NCBI RefSeq assembly: GCF_947507565.1
Contig: NC_089180.1
Span: 372,001-436,000 of the forward strand
Origin: Oscarella lobularis
Lineage: Eukaryota > Porifera > Homoscleromorpha > Homosclerophorida > Oscarellidae
Length of the DNA: 64,000 nt
Direction: 5' to 3'
Positions 43,692 through 55,690 of this stretch are shown here, in pieces (position 1 is the stretch's first letter; the number at the start of each line of letters is the position of its first letter). A program made the position numbers and the translations under genes. Under the pieces are notes generated by a model. That model was given only the letters and a program-made list of their open reading frames with translations. It was not told the origin of the DNA and made no database searches.

Positions 43692-45760
43692 TGGCGGACT
43701 ATTACGCTCAATACGGCACGAGCGAAGCCGACAAATCGCCAAAAGGTACAGCAAAACCGTCCCTAGAAGGATCGATTCGCGATTTTGCCTCCACACGCTA
43801 GTCTACGGCACGTTTTACTCCGCCGCTTCGACGGATTGGTCGAGCGATCAACTGTCCCGGACCCTCCCCGGCGACGGTTTCTACAGCGAAACGCAGCAGG
43901 TGGAGAAGGAACGGAGCGAGGGCCGCCGAATGGCGCAGCGCGGCATCTCCGACACGGTTTTCGGTCGCTCCTGCAGCAGCGACTCGTCGGCGAAAACGGA
44001 TTTGGACGATCGCGCGCTCGCAGCAGGGGCCGTGAAAGTCGAAGAGGCCCAAGGGGGCGGCGGGAGCGGGAGGACGCTTTTGCCGGCGGTGGGATTGCTG
44101 CTAAATTCGTTGCACCGGATCCTGATCGAGTCAAGGCGCTGACGGATAGAACGGGCTATGCGATTACAGTGACGCCGGGTCAACGCAAGTACGGTGGACC
44201 GCCGCCGAATTGGGAAGCGGACAGACCGCCGGGAGATGGATCAGGATGCGAGGTAAAAAAAACAGTAAAAGGGATCTCTACATCATATACGTGATCTGGT
44301 AAATTTTTGTTGCTTCCAGGTCTTTGTTGGTAAGATTCCTCGAGATGTGTTTGAAGACGAATTGGTTCCGCTTTTGGAGCAGTGTGGTCGTCTGTACGAA
44401 GTGCGCATCATTATTGATGTGTCGACGGGAGAGAATCGCGGCTATGCCTTTGTTGTCTATTGCTCAAAGAAGGATGCCGAGTCAGCAATCAGACAGTGCA
44501 ATGGATTCGAAATTAGGCCGGGGCGACGGCTGGGCGTGTGCGCGTCCGTCGCCAATCGTCGCTTATTTGTCGGACCGATTCCAAAGCAGAAGAATCGGGA
44601 CGAAATATTTCAGGAATTTAAGGGCAAGTTACGCGGTCTTGTCGAAGTGTTTGCCTACATGGATCGGGCAAATCGAAATCAAAATCGCGGCTACGTCTTT
44701 GTTGAATTTGAGAGCTACCAGGCGGCCTCAAATGCGAGACGCTTGCTCAGAAGTGGTCAAGTGATGGCATGGGGCAGCGTTGTTAGTAGTGACTGGGCTG
44801 AACCAATGGACGAACCAACAGAGGAGGTCATGGCCACTGTAAGGAGAGAGTGTTGTATGAATGCGTGTATTGGCTGACGTTTTTTTGGTTTTACTACAGG
44901 TTCGCAACGTCTACGTAAAGAATTTGAATATGAATACGACGACGGAAGAGAGGCTAAAGGAGATTTTTTCTCAGTTTGGTGAAGTCTATCGCGTTCAAAA
45001 GATCAAGGACTTTGCTTTCATATACTATGAAAAACGCGAGCAGGCGCTGAAGGCGATTGAAGAGATGAACGGAAGGGAAGTCGATGACGTTATCATTGAA
45101 GTCACGTTGGCAAAACCTCTGAGCGAACGAGCGAAGGAGAAGAGACGCGAACAGCGAAAGAGTCGATCAGGACCCCGCGAGTCGTTTTTTGACTACAGCG
45201 GCCCTCCGCACTACTACAATGGGCCGCCACCGCCGCCGCCGCCTGACGAGTATTACGATAGTTTTTATCCTCCGCAGCCTCCGTTTCGCGGCGGCCCGCC
45301 TCCTATGGCTATGAGAGGAGGAAGGCGCGGTGGCACGGGACGTGGCATGGGACCTCGAGGCGGTCATCCAAATAGGCATATGGACGGTAAAAGGTCTGGT
45401 TTTGGGGGTCCAACGCCGCCTCATATGCGTGGCTTTCCTTTCACCCGCGGCGGAGGCGGTGGCGGCGGTGGCATGAGAGGCGGAAGAGGCGGTAGTGGCT
45501 TTGGTGGTGGACGGGGTGGACGCGGTGGTCAGAGCCCAGGTAGGACAAGACCGCATTTTGACTCTTCACATATAAACGAGGCGTTTAAACCATCGCCGCC
45601 TGCAAACTACGGGCCTGTAATGATGGGCAGGGCAAGAGGACAAGGCTCTCAAGGAGGTCAAGGATGGGGCGGAGCGGGGCAACCAAGCGGCTACAGCGGT
45701 TTTCCGCCGCCGCCACCTCCCCTGCAACAACAGTCTGGTTGGTATAATCTTCCTCAATAG
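43692..45760 (+). CDS. SYNCRIP: hnRNP R/Q (SYNCRIP) family RNA-binding protein
   Basis: Three-RRM RNA-binding protein in splicing and mRNA localisation or decay. Start MADYYAQYGTSEADKSPK (43692-43745) is probable; the second exon covers VKALTDRTGYAITVTPGQ and RKYGGPPPNW (about 44130-44250). RRM1 from FVGKIPRDVFEDELVPLLEQ (44322) with GENRGYAFVVY; RRM2 from RRLFVGPIPKQKNRDEIFQE with NRGYVFVEFESY; RRM3 (44898 on) from VRNVYVKNLNMNTTTEERL with DFAFIYYEKREQA and VIIEVTLAKPL. A C-terminal RGG/Pro/Gly-rich region runs to WYNLPQ (45760). The exon covering the acidic N-terminal NURR region could not be settled: three frames are open between 43780 and 44120. RRMs are intact. Confidence 0.9.
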
Positions 45761-46790
45761 CTGTCGTCGTTGTCGTCTTCCTCGTCGTCTTCCTCGGTGT
45801 CATCGTCGTCGTCTCCTCGTCTCCAATGGAAGTGGCGTGAGCGTGTTTGTGTCCCCCCTGTACGTATGTCTGTTTATCTATGTTTACTCATTACCCCTGG
45901 TATTCAAGGCCAGCTAAAACGGGATCTTAACTAAATGTTCTCAGTTGCCTAAATGTTAGGAAGAGTGACGGCCAGTCACATTTAATATTGATAGCGTAAC
46001 ATGATTCGTATTGGATTTGTAGTAGCTGGCCTAAGTGTATAGTTAAATTGCCGGCTTCAAGCATTTCAAACGGTGACGGTCTCCCAAAATTTTATCAAAC
46101 TAAGTGTCCTGCCAGAGCCAAGCGCAGATAATTATTTCTTTGAACCCCCGTCTGAATCTGTACTATTGCTAACAACTTCACTACGCAGCAATTTCAAAAT
46201 TTGTTCTGTCCTAAAGTTTGGCCACAGCAAATGGGGAACTGAGAGCCTTAGAATGCAGAAAATCGTTTAATCCTTCATTTTTTCAAAAAAATTGAACCTA
46301 CTTCCGTCCGGAGCTGGTTTTTCAGCCTGCTTCAGAAAGCCAAAATACCCCGTTTATAACATGTGATTGATTCTGATGTGATAGCGCCGCTTTTACGCTT
46401 TCTCGACGCGTAAGGTAGCCGCGTATTTGCTATGAAATAACGTTGATTTTGCATGTAGCTAGGAATTTTGCATGCTTCATAATTGGGGTGAGTGTGTCAG
46501 TGAGATTATTGCACGCGGAATGTGGTTCAGGAAAGAATACATTGTCTGTACAAAAAACGTGGCCTGAAATGTTCCTACAGTACTACTGTACCGGTAAACG
46601 AATCATATTGAAGTACTGTAACTTCGCCTTTTAGATAAATGGAACTGCGCAGAGTGTAAGATTTCGCCTGTGCTAGCTCATTGATATGCATGGCCTAAGC
46701 TAGATTTTAAAATTGACTCACAATTGGACTATCTGTTTTATTGTGCATGATTTTTTTGTTTCAATAATATATATAATTATTAAATTTTTT
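45761..46790. other. 3' UTR and non-coding spacer
   Basis: Begins with a GTCGTCGTT-rich stretch (45760-45815) belonging to the hnRNP 3' UTR. The rest is AT-rich with short frames only; no gene seen. Confidence 0.4.
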
Positions 46791-46810
46791 TGTCCTTTAC
46801 TCCTTGGACT

Positions 46811-47120
46811 AGAGACGCGTCGGATGAGAGACGCGTTGTTAGAGCTCCTGTTGAATTCTTTGGATGAGCAAACCAGCCAATTTCCTAATAAGGTTTAACT
46901 TAGTTTTTTTCTTTTCCTCCCCCTTTTGTTATTCCCTAAGGAGTACGTAAATTCTCAAGACACTTTCTGCAACGGTTTCTTTGGCTTGTCGCTTCTGATC
47001 GTTTCCGTCTTTTTGACGCTTCTATACCCGAAAATGGACACCGGGGCATTCAAATGGAAGATGGGAGAAGGAGACAGGACGCGTGAAGGGGAAGTATTTT
47101 ATTTCCACAGATGCGTGTAG
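46811..47120 (+). CDS. Unidentified two-exon piece with a membrane helix
   Basis: An exon about 46811-46894 (RDALLELLLNSLDEQTSQFP) splices plausibly (AAG|GTTTAA to CTAAG|GAG) to 46941-47120, which has EYVNSQDTFCNGFFGL and a hydrophobic helix SLLIVSVFLTLLY before KMDTGAFKWK; stop at 47120. The family is not recognised and no other exons are found. Confidence 0.3.
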
Positions 47121-48090
47121 TACAAAAAATCACTCTACCGAAAATCTAACGTGTCTCGTGGCCTTTCTTCTCTCCTTCTGTGAATTCGTCCATCATTTTT
47201 CTTCAGCCCGCGACCTAAAAAGAAAATCCTCTTAGTCAGTGTCAAATAATCGTTATACGTACCTTTTGGTTTGCGTCCGTATTAGCGTAACCCAGGCTAC
47301 ACCGCGTGGAGGTTCGGACGCTTCGTAGCCCAGGGAAGTCTTCGCAAAGCGATGACTCCCTTCCAAAAATTGTCGGGTGAGTTGCGCGTCATCGGCCACC
47401 CCACGTGTACCCGCCTGGATGAGAGTCGGTCCCTAATACCGAAGTCCCCCGGCGCGCTGGTACAAGCAAACCCTTCGGTATGTGTTCCAGAGAAGAACCG
47501 GGGCTACTGGAAGTGGAGAACGGCCGACCACTGTTTGTAGAGGCCGACAAGAAAGACAGTGCAATGCCCGAAATGCCTTCACCTGAGCCGGATCATCGTC
47601 GGTCTAATCGTGCTATCGGGTGAGAAAAGTGCTGGCAACCAGACCGTTTTTGAACACCCCCTCCAAGCCGTAACCGCTCGAGCCTAGCGCGGTTCGTGCT
47701 TGTTAGCAACAATAAGACCTAAGCGATCGTTCTGCCCAGTGCGCGTACCGAGGCCGAAGCCCCCCTTCGCCCTGCCTACGGGCTCCGGCACGGATTATCC
47801 GTGGGCCACGCTGATCCGACACCCAGACTTGCCTTTTGCCTTCCCCCGAGCCGGTCCGTTCAAGAACGAGACGTAGCGAACCACGCCGCATCCACCCTCA
47901 GCCGCAACTGAGGGAAAATCGGTGTGCTCTTCGCTTTTCAATCGTGTAGCTCCGCCCAGCGCGCTCATTGGTCCGCGGAGGTCGCGTGGGACTCACCTAG
48001 CGCTCTGAATGGTGGAAACGAATAGGTGCAAATTTTCAATTCCGGTTTGGCTATTGATTAGTCAGCAATTGACGCCTCAAGGCTCAAGTT
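47121..48090. other. Non-coding, partly GC-rich and structured
   Basis: Contains an imperfect hairpin CCCAGGCTAC (47291) against GTAGCCCAGGG (about 47326) and, at about 47600-47940, a GC-rich stretch with several short inverted repeats (for example CCTCAG...CTGAGG near 47896-47915). Open frames here have no family resemblance. It does not match rRNA, tRNA or 5S patterns I know. Could hold a structural RNA. Confidence 0.3.
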
Positions 48091-48093
48091 CAA

Positions 48094-49500
48094 AATGGCG
48101 ATGAATATGCCTCGTGGACGCCTTTTCTCTTCTTCGCAGTATCGGCGACCTTCTAGATATCGAAGAACAAGCCAGGTAGACTAGACTAGCCCGCTAGCTA
48201 AGAAAAAGAATGTCGGATCTCTTCGATCGGACGTCGATCGAGGTCATCACGAGGCTTGCGCGTCTCGCGCGCCGTTTTCGATCGCGTACGAGGCTGCGAG
48301 GTTCGTTCGAGTAGCCTTTAGGGCCTAATCTACGACGATTGATCGTTTTTCCACGTAGGTACGCTGTAAAAACGAATCGCATCGACGAAAGCTGCACGTA
48401 ACTTCGCTCAATCGACTACAAGACCAGCGAGAATACGATAGAGACGGCAAGCGAGGCGAAAGGAGAGCGAAAAAGTCGGCTAGAGTTCATATTGAGCATT
48501 TTTGCTAAGGAGGTGTGTCTGATTAATTTGATTACATAATTTCGTAATTAATTTATATTTTAGTTTCCCGATTTTGGTCTTTTAAAATATCGGGCGTCAT
48601 CTCGGTGCAACAAAAAGGTCCCATATTAATTTTAGTGTGGTCTATTATTTTTTTTCATATTTTTGATACGCGTTGTTTTATTTTCTATGAATAGATTTTG
48701 TGATTGATCCACTTGAAGAACTAAAAGGTACTGAAATGATTCCTTCATAATTTTTTTGACGGTTTCAGCTGGTTTCAGTATGACCACGGATACTAGTATC
48801 CGTGGTATGACGATTCACCTGTGTGATCATGTGATCACGACACCATCGAAGAGTGACGCAAAGTCGCAATGGAAGCTGTTCGGTCGCGAAAGAAGCAGAA
48901 GAAACGCAAAGCAGCGCAAGAGGAACGCGTCGAGTCAGTCAGAGGTGCGAAAAGAAACGATACAAGCGAAAAAACGTGTCGCGACGCTTCGTATCGCGCT
49001 TAGAAGAGCCGAAAGAAGATCGCTCGGAGAAAGAAACGAATGCAGACGACAAGGAAGAGCAAATCGACGAGGAACCGCCCTCAAAAGTCGTCGAGAAAGA
49101 AGACGGAGAGGAGAGCACGGTGGAAGTGGGCGTGGTCCACGAAGAAAGCGAAGAAGCGATCGTAGCAACGGCTACGCGAAGCGAAGAATCAGCGACAGAA
49201 GTTGCTACAAATGACGGGGAAAACGTCGAATCACGTGGCGTGGAAGAGGTGCCCATGGCGACGGCGCCATTGGTGACTGAATCCGAGAGTCTCGTGAATG
49301 AGGAGGAGGAACCTGCTACAGTTCTTCGTGACGACGAAACGGTGGCCATAGCAACGGGTGGAGCGAGAAGTACGACTATTGGTGCGAGTCGACGAGCGCG
49401 TCCCTTCATCCCGTCGGCTGGTGCGACGAGCGCGGAAGAAAGCTGCAAGCACCCAGAGGCAATGAGACGTACACGTATAGAAATCGATCCCCCTTTGTAG
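48094..49500 (+). CDS. Unidentified charged, low-complexity gene
   Basis: Possible exons: 48094-48177 (MAMNMPRGRLFSSSQYRR), one near 48870-48940 (MEAVRSRKKQKKRKAAQEER), and a long Glu/Val/Ala-rich frame about 48950-49498 (SEKETNADDKEEQIDEEPPS; stop at 49498). Acidic low complexity prevents any family call. It may be the front of the MBT-type gene whose exon follows. Confidence 0.3.
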
Positions 49501-49585
49501 CGTCAAGGGCCCCCAAAGGCATTATAAATACGTCCATATGGGGGCTTATAACTAAATTACCTGTGAGCCTTTTCTTTTTTTGCAG

Positions 49586-49647
49586 GAAGCAGCGGCTTCA
49601 GTTGGAACGACTACTTGAAAATGCCGGGCCTCGTCGCCGCTCCTAGG
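49586..49647 (+). CDS. Single MBT-repeat exon start
   Basis: After a polypyrimidine acceptor the exon reads SSGFSWNDYLKMPGLVAAPR and ends at a GTATCT donor. FSWxxYLxxxxxxAAP is the opening of an MBT (malignant brain tumour) repeat, a methyl-lysine reader fold. No further MBT exon is recognised. Small but specific. Confidence 0.5.
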
Positions 49648-50289
49648 TATCTTTTTAACGAGACTCAATTATGAACATTTCTCGGTGTTTTCTTAGTTTT
49701 TTTTAGTGGCGCGCTCTTTAGTGGCTAGTCGTATTTTTATCATAGAACCGTGTTGACTAACCTGCGGCTGAGCGTCGTCTTGATCGCCCCACGCCCTTTC
49801 AATGCGTGTACAAACTTCGCTGCGTGTCTGCGTCACGAACAATCCACTCGAATCCAGTTTGAGAGCTGTGCGGAGCGTCTCTTACTCGCACTTGAAAAAA
49901 ATTCGACGTCCGAGCCGTCCAATGGGTAAATATCTTCCAGGTCAATGTATGCAATTGCAATTTCGTCTGCTCGCTCGCAATTTCGGTCGTTGTCGTCGAT
50001 CGTCGTCGTTTCCGGACTCGACAATTCGTGTCGACACCACGAACGCTTCGTCTCGCCCAATCAAAGTCCCATACGCGTTGGCGGTCTCTTTCCGTTCATC
50101 GACAGCGCGTGAACGCGATCAACGGTCAAACGCAGTGCACGGTGAACGATCCGTCGACGAAACCGGCGTTTCATCGCTACGCCGTCGAACAGGTCGAAGC
50201 GCTCGTTTTCGCCGCAACGAAGACGGAGATGGGCTACCGTACGCCATATGGGACACGTGCCGCCAACAGGGTGCGAAGACGCTAGAGGA

Positions 50290-51155
50290 CGAAGAGCGAG
50301 AGGAAGAAATGCGTCGACAAGCGGCGGCAAAATCGAATGCATTCAGAGGAGCAGGTACAACAAGAAGAATAAGAATCTATTAGCTCATATATTTGTCTTA
50401 TCGTCGTCTCCTAGGGTATCGCCTTGGCGAGACAGAAGGAAATACCGTGAAAATCGTAGGCGAACCGTTGGCGTCCGCTTCCAAGCAGGGACAGGTAAGT
50501 TGCGACTTGTAGAAGCGAGACTCTATTCGGTGAATTTTTTTCTCGCTATTAGATCAGACAAACGTTGAGATTTTGGCAAAACGGGTTCACCATTGACGAC
50601 GGTCCACTGAGAGACGGAAGCGCGGACGCAGACCGATTGTTTCTTCACAACGTAGCCAGAGGGTATTAAGCAGATATAAAATAAAACCGTCGAAGATATC
50701 GTTCACACTTCTCCAGGATGATTCTTCAGGAATTGATAGCCGCCGCCCAGGGAGACGAAGTCGAGATTCTCAACGTGGAAGATCGAAGGCAGGAGAACTA
50801 CGCGCCGCCGAAGAAGACGCTGAAGGCGTTCGGAGGAGAAGGCCACAAACTTGGAAGGTAATAATAGTGATTATATTATAGTCATATTTTTTTATTATTA
50901 TTTTTCTCTAGTCCAGTTCCTGATGTCGTGTCTTCGGTGCCGGAGCCTCAAGCTGAGGCTCCTGTCAATCCGCCTTCTTCTGTGCACGTGGACGAGTCCC
51001 AGCCTATCACTGCAATGCAGATTCGACTGGGAAACGGATCCAGGTTCCTTTATAGGGCCCACGTATCTCTCAAATAGTATTCCTTCTTCTAGACTGGTGC
51101 AGAAATTCAATCACAGTCATTGTATACGAGACATAAGGGCAGTTGTGGACAGGTA
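50290..51155 (+). CDS. NSFL1C: p47/UBXN2-like p97 cofactor, UBX domain cut short
   Basis: Cofactor of the p97/VCP ATPase in membrane fusion and deubiquitination. Exons show EEREEEMRRQAAAKSNAFRG then YRLGETEGN (about 50290-50440), the SEP domain QTLRFWQNGFTIDDGPLRD, FLHNVARG, ELIAAAQGDEVEILNVEDRR and KKTLKAFGGEGHKLG (about 50555-50858), and the UBX start PITAMQIRLGNGSR and LVQKFNHSHCIRDIRAVVD (about 50990-51152). These follow p47 closely. The rest of the UBX domain (with the FxxxFPR loop that binds p97) is not found; after 51155 a long repeat array begins. The N-terminal UBA region is not recognised. Confidence 0.8.
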
Positions 51156-51349
51156 AGCTGCATAGATATGGTGATTTTTTATACAGAAAAAATCGTTCTT
51201 GCTTTAGGAAGTTTTTCAAGCAAAGAGCACTTTGTTGCGTGAAAAGACAGGTAAAAACAGACGATTTCGTTTCCAAAAAACGAAGGGGACCCCTCCTTGT
51301 CCTTTTTTGCCCGTTCGCCCTGTACCCTTGAAATCTGTGCCCGACACGC

Positions 51350-52410
51350 ATAGCAAGGCGAATGAGTAGATCTAGCACGTTTATTGAAAAATCGGCCCTG
51401 ATATAGACAATGAGATTTATAGGCAATTAAGAGCAACAATGGCTTTTGTAAGTTGATGAGAACGATGGTCTCTTTTAGAACGTCGAAAAATTAAGTATCT
51501 TGATAACTTCACGGTCTCAAATTGGTCTATCATTTTTGGCTTTTTTTGAGAGGCGTGGCTAATATTAATGCGTACAGGAAGTGAGTCTTTTTCAGTATGA
51601 AATTTGACTCGTACGAACTGTTTGACCTCATAGGATTGATCTACTGATAAAGTAGAGTAGATCTAGGGCGTTTATTCGGAAATCGGCGAGGTCAGGTTTT
51701 TAGGCAACCGTAAACTATCTATAGTTAGTTCATGGTTTTAGATCAAAAGCTCTATCTCTCAGATCTCCGAATTTTCTATGTCAAACGATAGAGCTAAAGT
51801 ATCTAGTTAGTTCCACGGTCCCAAATTTGTCTACCGCTCCAACTATGTTGCTTTTTTGAGAGGCGTGGCTGATACTAGTGTGACCGGAAGCGGGTCTTTT
51901 TTCGTGTGAAATTCAATCCTTACGAACTGTTTGACCTTGTAGTGTTGTTCTACTGATAAAATAGAGTAGATCTAGCGCGTTTATTTGAAAATCCGTGAGT
52001 TGAGATTTTTAAGCAACCGTGAACTATATAGTCCATGGTTTTTGGTCAAAAACCCTATCTCTCAGAACTCCAAATTTTCTATGTAGAACGATAGAGCTGA
52101 AGTACCTAGTTAGTTCGACGGTCTCAAATTTGTCGACAGCGCCAAATATGTTGCTTTTTCGAGGGGCGTGTCTGATATTAATGCGTACCGGAAAGGGGTC
52201 GTTTTTCGTGTGAAATTCGATTCGTACGAACCATTTGACCTCGTAGGGTTGTTCTACTGATAAAGTAGAGTAGATCTAGCGCGTTTATTTAGAAATCCGC
52301 GAGTTGAGATTTTTAAGCAACCGTGAACTATAGTTCATGGTTTTTGGTCATTTTGGTGACCTCTCCGATTCCTAAGATTTCTTTATAAAACAATGAGGAT
52401 GGGTTGCCTG
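51350..52410. repeat. Tandem repeat, ~305-bp unit, about 3.5 copies
   Basis: The word GAGTAGATCTAG recurs at about 51362, 51657, 51965 and 52270 (spacings near 295-307 bp). Each unit includes GTTTATT..GAAAATC, AACCGT(G/A)AACTAT, TCATGGTTTT, GAGAGGCGTGGCT and CGTACGAACTGTTTGACC. Copies differ by scattered changes. It follows the last p47 exon, in its intron or 3' flank. Confidence 0.85.
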
Positions 52411-52663
52411 TTTGACCTCGCGACACCAAAAGGACCTCACACCTCAAATTTTGGCTGAAATCGACATTTTTTGTAGATGCCTATATCAATACATGGATCA
52501 ATTCCCTCCTCCTCCACGGCGTTCCTCAAGTCATTCAAGGTAAATAAGACAGTAGATTTGAGTGCACTGGTTTCAATTTGAATTTTAGTTCTCTCCTCTC
52601 CCCAACGGATCAACCAATCCGACGATATTAGATGCAGAAAGAAGAAGATGTAGACGAAGACAT

Positions 52664-52900
52664 CACCCTGGGGACTTGGGTTAAAGTCTCCCTCCCTGGC
52701 AGCCGGAGGTTAATCAGCTGTCCCCCTGTGGACTTGGGTTAAAGTTCACCCTGGGGACTTGGGCAAAGTCTCCCTCCTTGTGGGCTGGAGGTTAATGCGC
52801 TCTCCCCTGGGGACTTGGGTTAAAGTCTCCCTCCTTGGTGGCTGGAGGTTAATGTGCCTACCCCCTGTGGACTTGGGTTAAAGTTCACTGTGGGGACTGC
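52664..52900. repeat. Minisatellite, CCTGGGGACTTGGGTTAAAG words
   Basis: The word CCTG(G/T)GGACTTGGG recurs at about 52667, 52725, 52751, 52807 and 52866, alternately 25 and 57 bp apart, with GTCTCCCTCCTTGGTGGCTG and GGAGGTTAAT between. No coding role seen. Confidence 0.8.
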
Positions 52901-53847
52901 AGTCTCAGTCTCACCGCTTGGCCTCCTATGGGGGTCAGGTGGCAGCGCAGGAGCGACGACCCAGGGACAACCAAGAAGGAGGAGGAGGAGGAAGGAGGTG
53001 GAGGACTTTTTTATTTTAATTGTTGCATCCGGGATATTTTGAATAAAATTTTGAACATGGTTTTTCCTACTTTTATTGCAAAAATAAGCGCGCGCGTCAT
53101 GCCATGTAATCTACGCGCGTTAGCTCAGGGACTGCGGTGCACGCGCACGCAAGTCCCTAAGCGTCCCTAAGCTAAAGCGCGTTGCTTTTGTCTCCACCCT
53201 GGAGATCAAAAGCTAAATGCATCTACAACTATTTCCATGCAAAAAATTAAAAAAATTAAAAAAAAAACGCGCGCGCAGACGTTCTTTCCCATTTCGGTTT
53301 GCAGGAAGTTGGCTCGTAGGCATTTGCGAGAGAACCCAATATGAATGAGGTCCTCCGCTGCAAGACGAGCCGGTTAGCAGCGTCGAGAAGACTAAAGAGA
53401 AAGAGAGAGAACTGTACAGTAGTTGATAACATAGTCGTTAAAACTGGGAGTGTACGAAAGATTAGCTAAAGCGCGGATATTCGATCAGCGCTGTAATCCG
53501 CTTGCTTCGACGTACGCTTAGCGGTTCGTGTGCAACGCACACGCGCCACGTGAGAATTTGGAGACGAGGGATGCTCTAGGGGTTTCGATCGTGCGTGACG
53601 CACGAAGGGAGAGCGAAGCGAGACTGGCGCTCGCCACGTGGCCAGAAAAGGGGCCCCTCTTCGCGAAAGATTTTTTCCGAGCGTTCTTTGCGGCTCCCAT
53701 GCATTCGCTTTGAACGCCCAAATAGGAAGATAGCACGCGAGACCAAACGCTTAGCCAGGGGACATTGGGAGCCCCCTTCGAGCGTTTTTAGCGTCGCGAG
53801 CGCCCTAGGAACGTTGCCTTGCCAAAAAATCAGCTCCGTTTTACCTA
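52901..53847. other. No gene seen
   Basis: Frames on both strands (for example 53518-53736) lack any family pattern. CG-rich and poly-A tracts occur near 53240-53280. Confidence 0.35.
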
Positions 53848-54020
53848 TTTAGCCAAGAGAGCAGTCTCGACGACGTGTAATTCTTCCGCTTCGTTGCATT
53901 CGACTGATTCGAGGCGGACGCCGCTGATGATGAAATTTGATCTGACGCATGCGCCGTGGCCGATTTTTTCGTAGACTCCAACAAGTCTCCTTTTCCGTTC
54001 ACATGCCAATTCAACTAGAG
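53848..54020 (-). CDS. Unidentified terminal exon
   Basis: The minus-strand frame LVELACERKRRLVGVYEKIG, HGACVRSNFIISGVRLESVE, then EAEELHVVETALLAK and a stop at 53848 looks protein-like and starts after an acceptor near 54020. The family is not recognised; upstream exons are not found because a plus-strand gene starts at 54105. Confidence 0.3.
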
Positions 54021-54104
54021 TTCTAAAAAAATTAATGTACATATTTTACTGACTAATTGCAAAGGACGTCAACGCTCCATACCTAAATCACATGACCGCT
54101 GAGA

Positions 54105-55285
54105 ATGAAAGTGTCCTGGCGTACCGTAGGAGCGCTTTTGTGCATCGTCGGTCTCACTGCGACATGTGAGCGAGGAGAGAAGCTGCTAGCCGAGCCGACG
54201 AGCCTCTTGTTTAGGGCTAGCAATGGCAGAGCTTCTGCAGGACTTGCAGGGAACCTAAAAGAAAGTAAGCACGCGTACATGCATGCTTCGTATAGGGCCT
54301 TACTTTCCACAAAGCCGTACTTCGTCAACTACTGCACGTTCGCCCTTCTCTTCTGGATGGTGTGGAGGTGAGCGTCTACATAGAGCATTGCTTCTCCTTG
54401 TTGTCAAGACGACATTCACGCTTAGGTTTTATCCGCGGAAGAAACAGAAAACTTCTAAGGAACACACGGGTCATTTCGGATGGCAGTAAGAGGCAATTAA
54501 TTAATTAATTAATTAATTAATTAATTTCGCTTAACGAAGTGCAGTTGTAACGAAAGCCATATACCTTGCTTTCATCATCAATGTGTCGGCGTACACTTGG
54601 TATCTGTCCTTGACAAGAACGAGGCAGTCCTCATTGAGATATCTGGAATTGCGCGTCGTCATTCTCTTCTCTAGCGTTTCTGGTAACACAGCTATATATC
54701 AATCGTCATCAGCTGTGGTATTTATAATGTCTGTGCCACTACTAAAAGAAAAAGTCACCATTCCTAAGGTAATGCTCATCGTTGATTAATTGATTGTGGG
54801 TGCTCTCATTATTCTAAAAGGTCCTTGCCGTTGCGATTTGCATCACGGGCGTATGTCTTGTAGCCTTCTTTCCAGGAAATAAGAAAGAAGGCGACAATAT
54901 AAACCCGTCAGTAGAAGGCTACGTGGTAAGCAACATATATATGCATATGATGCATTGGGGCCTATAATCTATCGTTTTTACGCTTTCAGCTAGTTGTCAT
55001 TATATGGTGCAGACAAGGTTGTCTACAGAAAACGCGCAGTCCATCAAAAGGACGCGGTATTTACAAAATAATATTTATAATGAGACGGCGTTAATTTGTC
55101 AATTTCTAGGTTCCTATAGCGAACGCCGTACGCTTCATAGGGCTCGTCGGCGTTGTCACCGTACTATGTTACTGGTACGTATACCAAATACGCGGGGACC
55201 TTCTCGTTCTATTTAATCTTTCTTTAGGCCAATAATAATAGGGCCGCGTCTCTACTATCTCAACTTACCTTATAACAACAGGAAC
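54105..55285 (+). CDS. SLC35F-like (drug/metabolite superfamily) transporter piece
   Basis: Multi-pass membrane transporter. A first exon starts MKVSWRTVGALLCIVGLTAT (54105) and reaches YFVNYCTFALLFWMVW (54370); further exons give AIYLAFIINVSAYTWYLSLT (about 54560-54620), NTAIYQSSSAVVFIMSVPLL and KEKVTIPK (to 54768), VLAVAICITGVCLVAFFPGN (about 54822), IANAVRFIGLVGVVTVLCYW and PIIIGPRLYYLNLPY (to about 55280). NTAIYQSSxxFVFxxSxxxLKE is the nucleotide-sugar/thiamine-type EamA pattern of SLC35F members. The last four helices are not seen. Substrate unknown. Confidence 0.6.
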
Positions 55286-55690
55286 ATTTCTTGAAGTTGC
55301 TGTATTCGTCACTATGTATTCGTCACTATGTGTAGAAGTACCTTAGCCCCCCGGGAGATTTTTCTAGAAACTAATCAGATTTATCAGTACAGCCGACTTC
55401 ATAATATAACGATCAAATACATATAGTGTGCTCAAAAAAAAGGAAAAAAAACGAGCCCTACAAATCATCAGCGCAATCTACTTGAACGCCTAACTAGAAT
55501 CTACCTCCAATTCATCATGTATACGAGCAACTCAGCCCTCCGGTCCCCTCCCCTCATACAATTAATTACTAAAAACGTTTCGCGTGCACGCGCTCTCAGA
55601 CCCACGAGTCTTTTTCAACAGGGGACCCGCGATCCCCATCCATACCCACCGTCGTCATAGCGACGAGATCGATACTCACCGCCACGATAC
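55286..55690. other. No gene seen
   Basis: AT-rich then mixed sequence between a transporter piece and a minus-strand gene; no coding signal. Confidence 0.35.

Noticed and set aside
47600-47945. rRNA or 5S gene
   Set aside because: The GC-rich block lacks the rRNA and 5S core sequences I know; left as an unassigned non-coding block.
49833-50060. Minus-strand frame resembling an MBT continuation (IAYIDLEDIYPLDGSDVEFF)
   Set aside because: Opposite strand to the MBT exon start, no splice sites, and no conserved MBT pocket residues.
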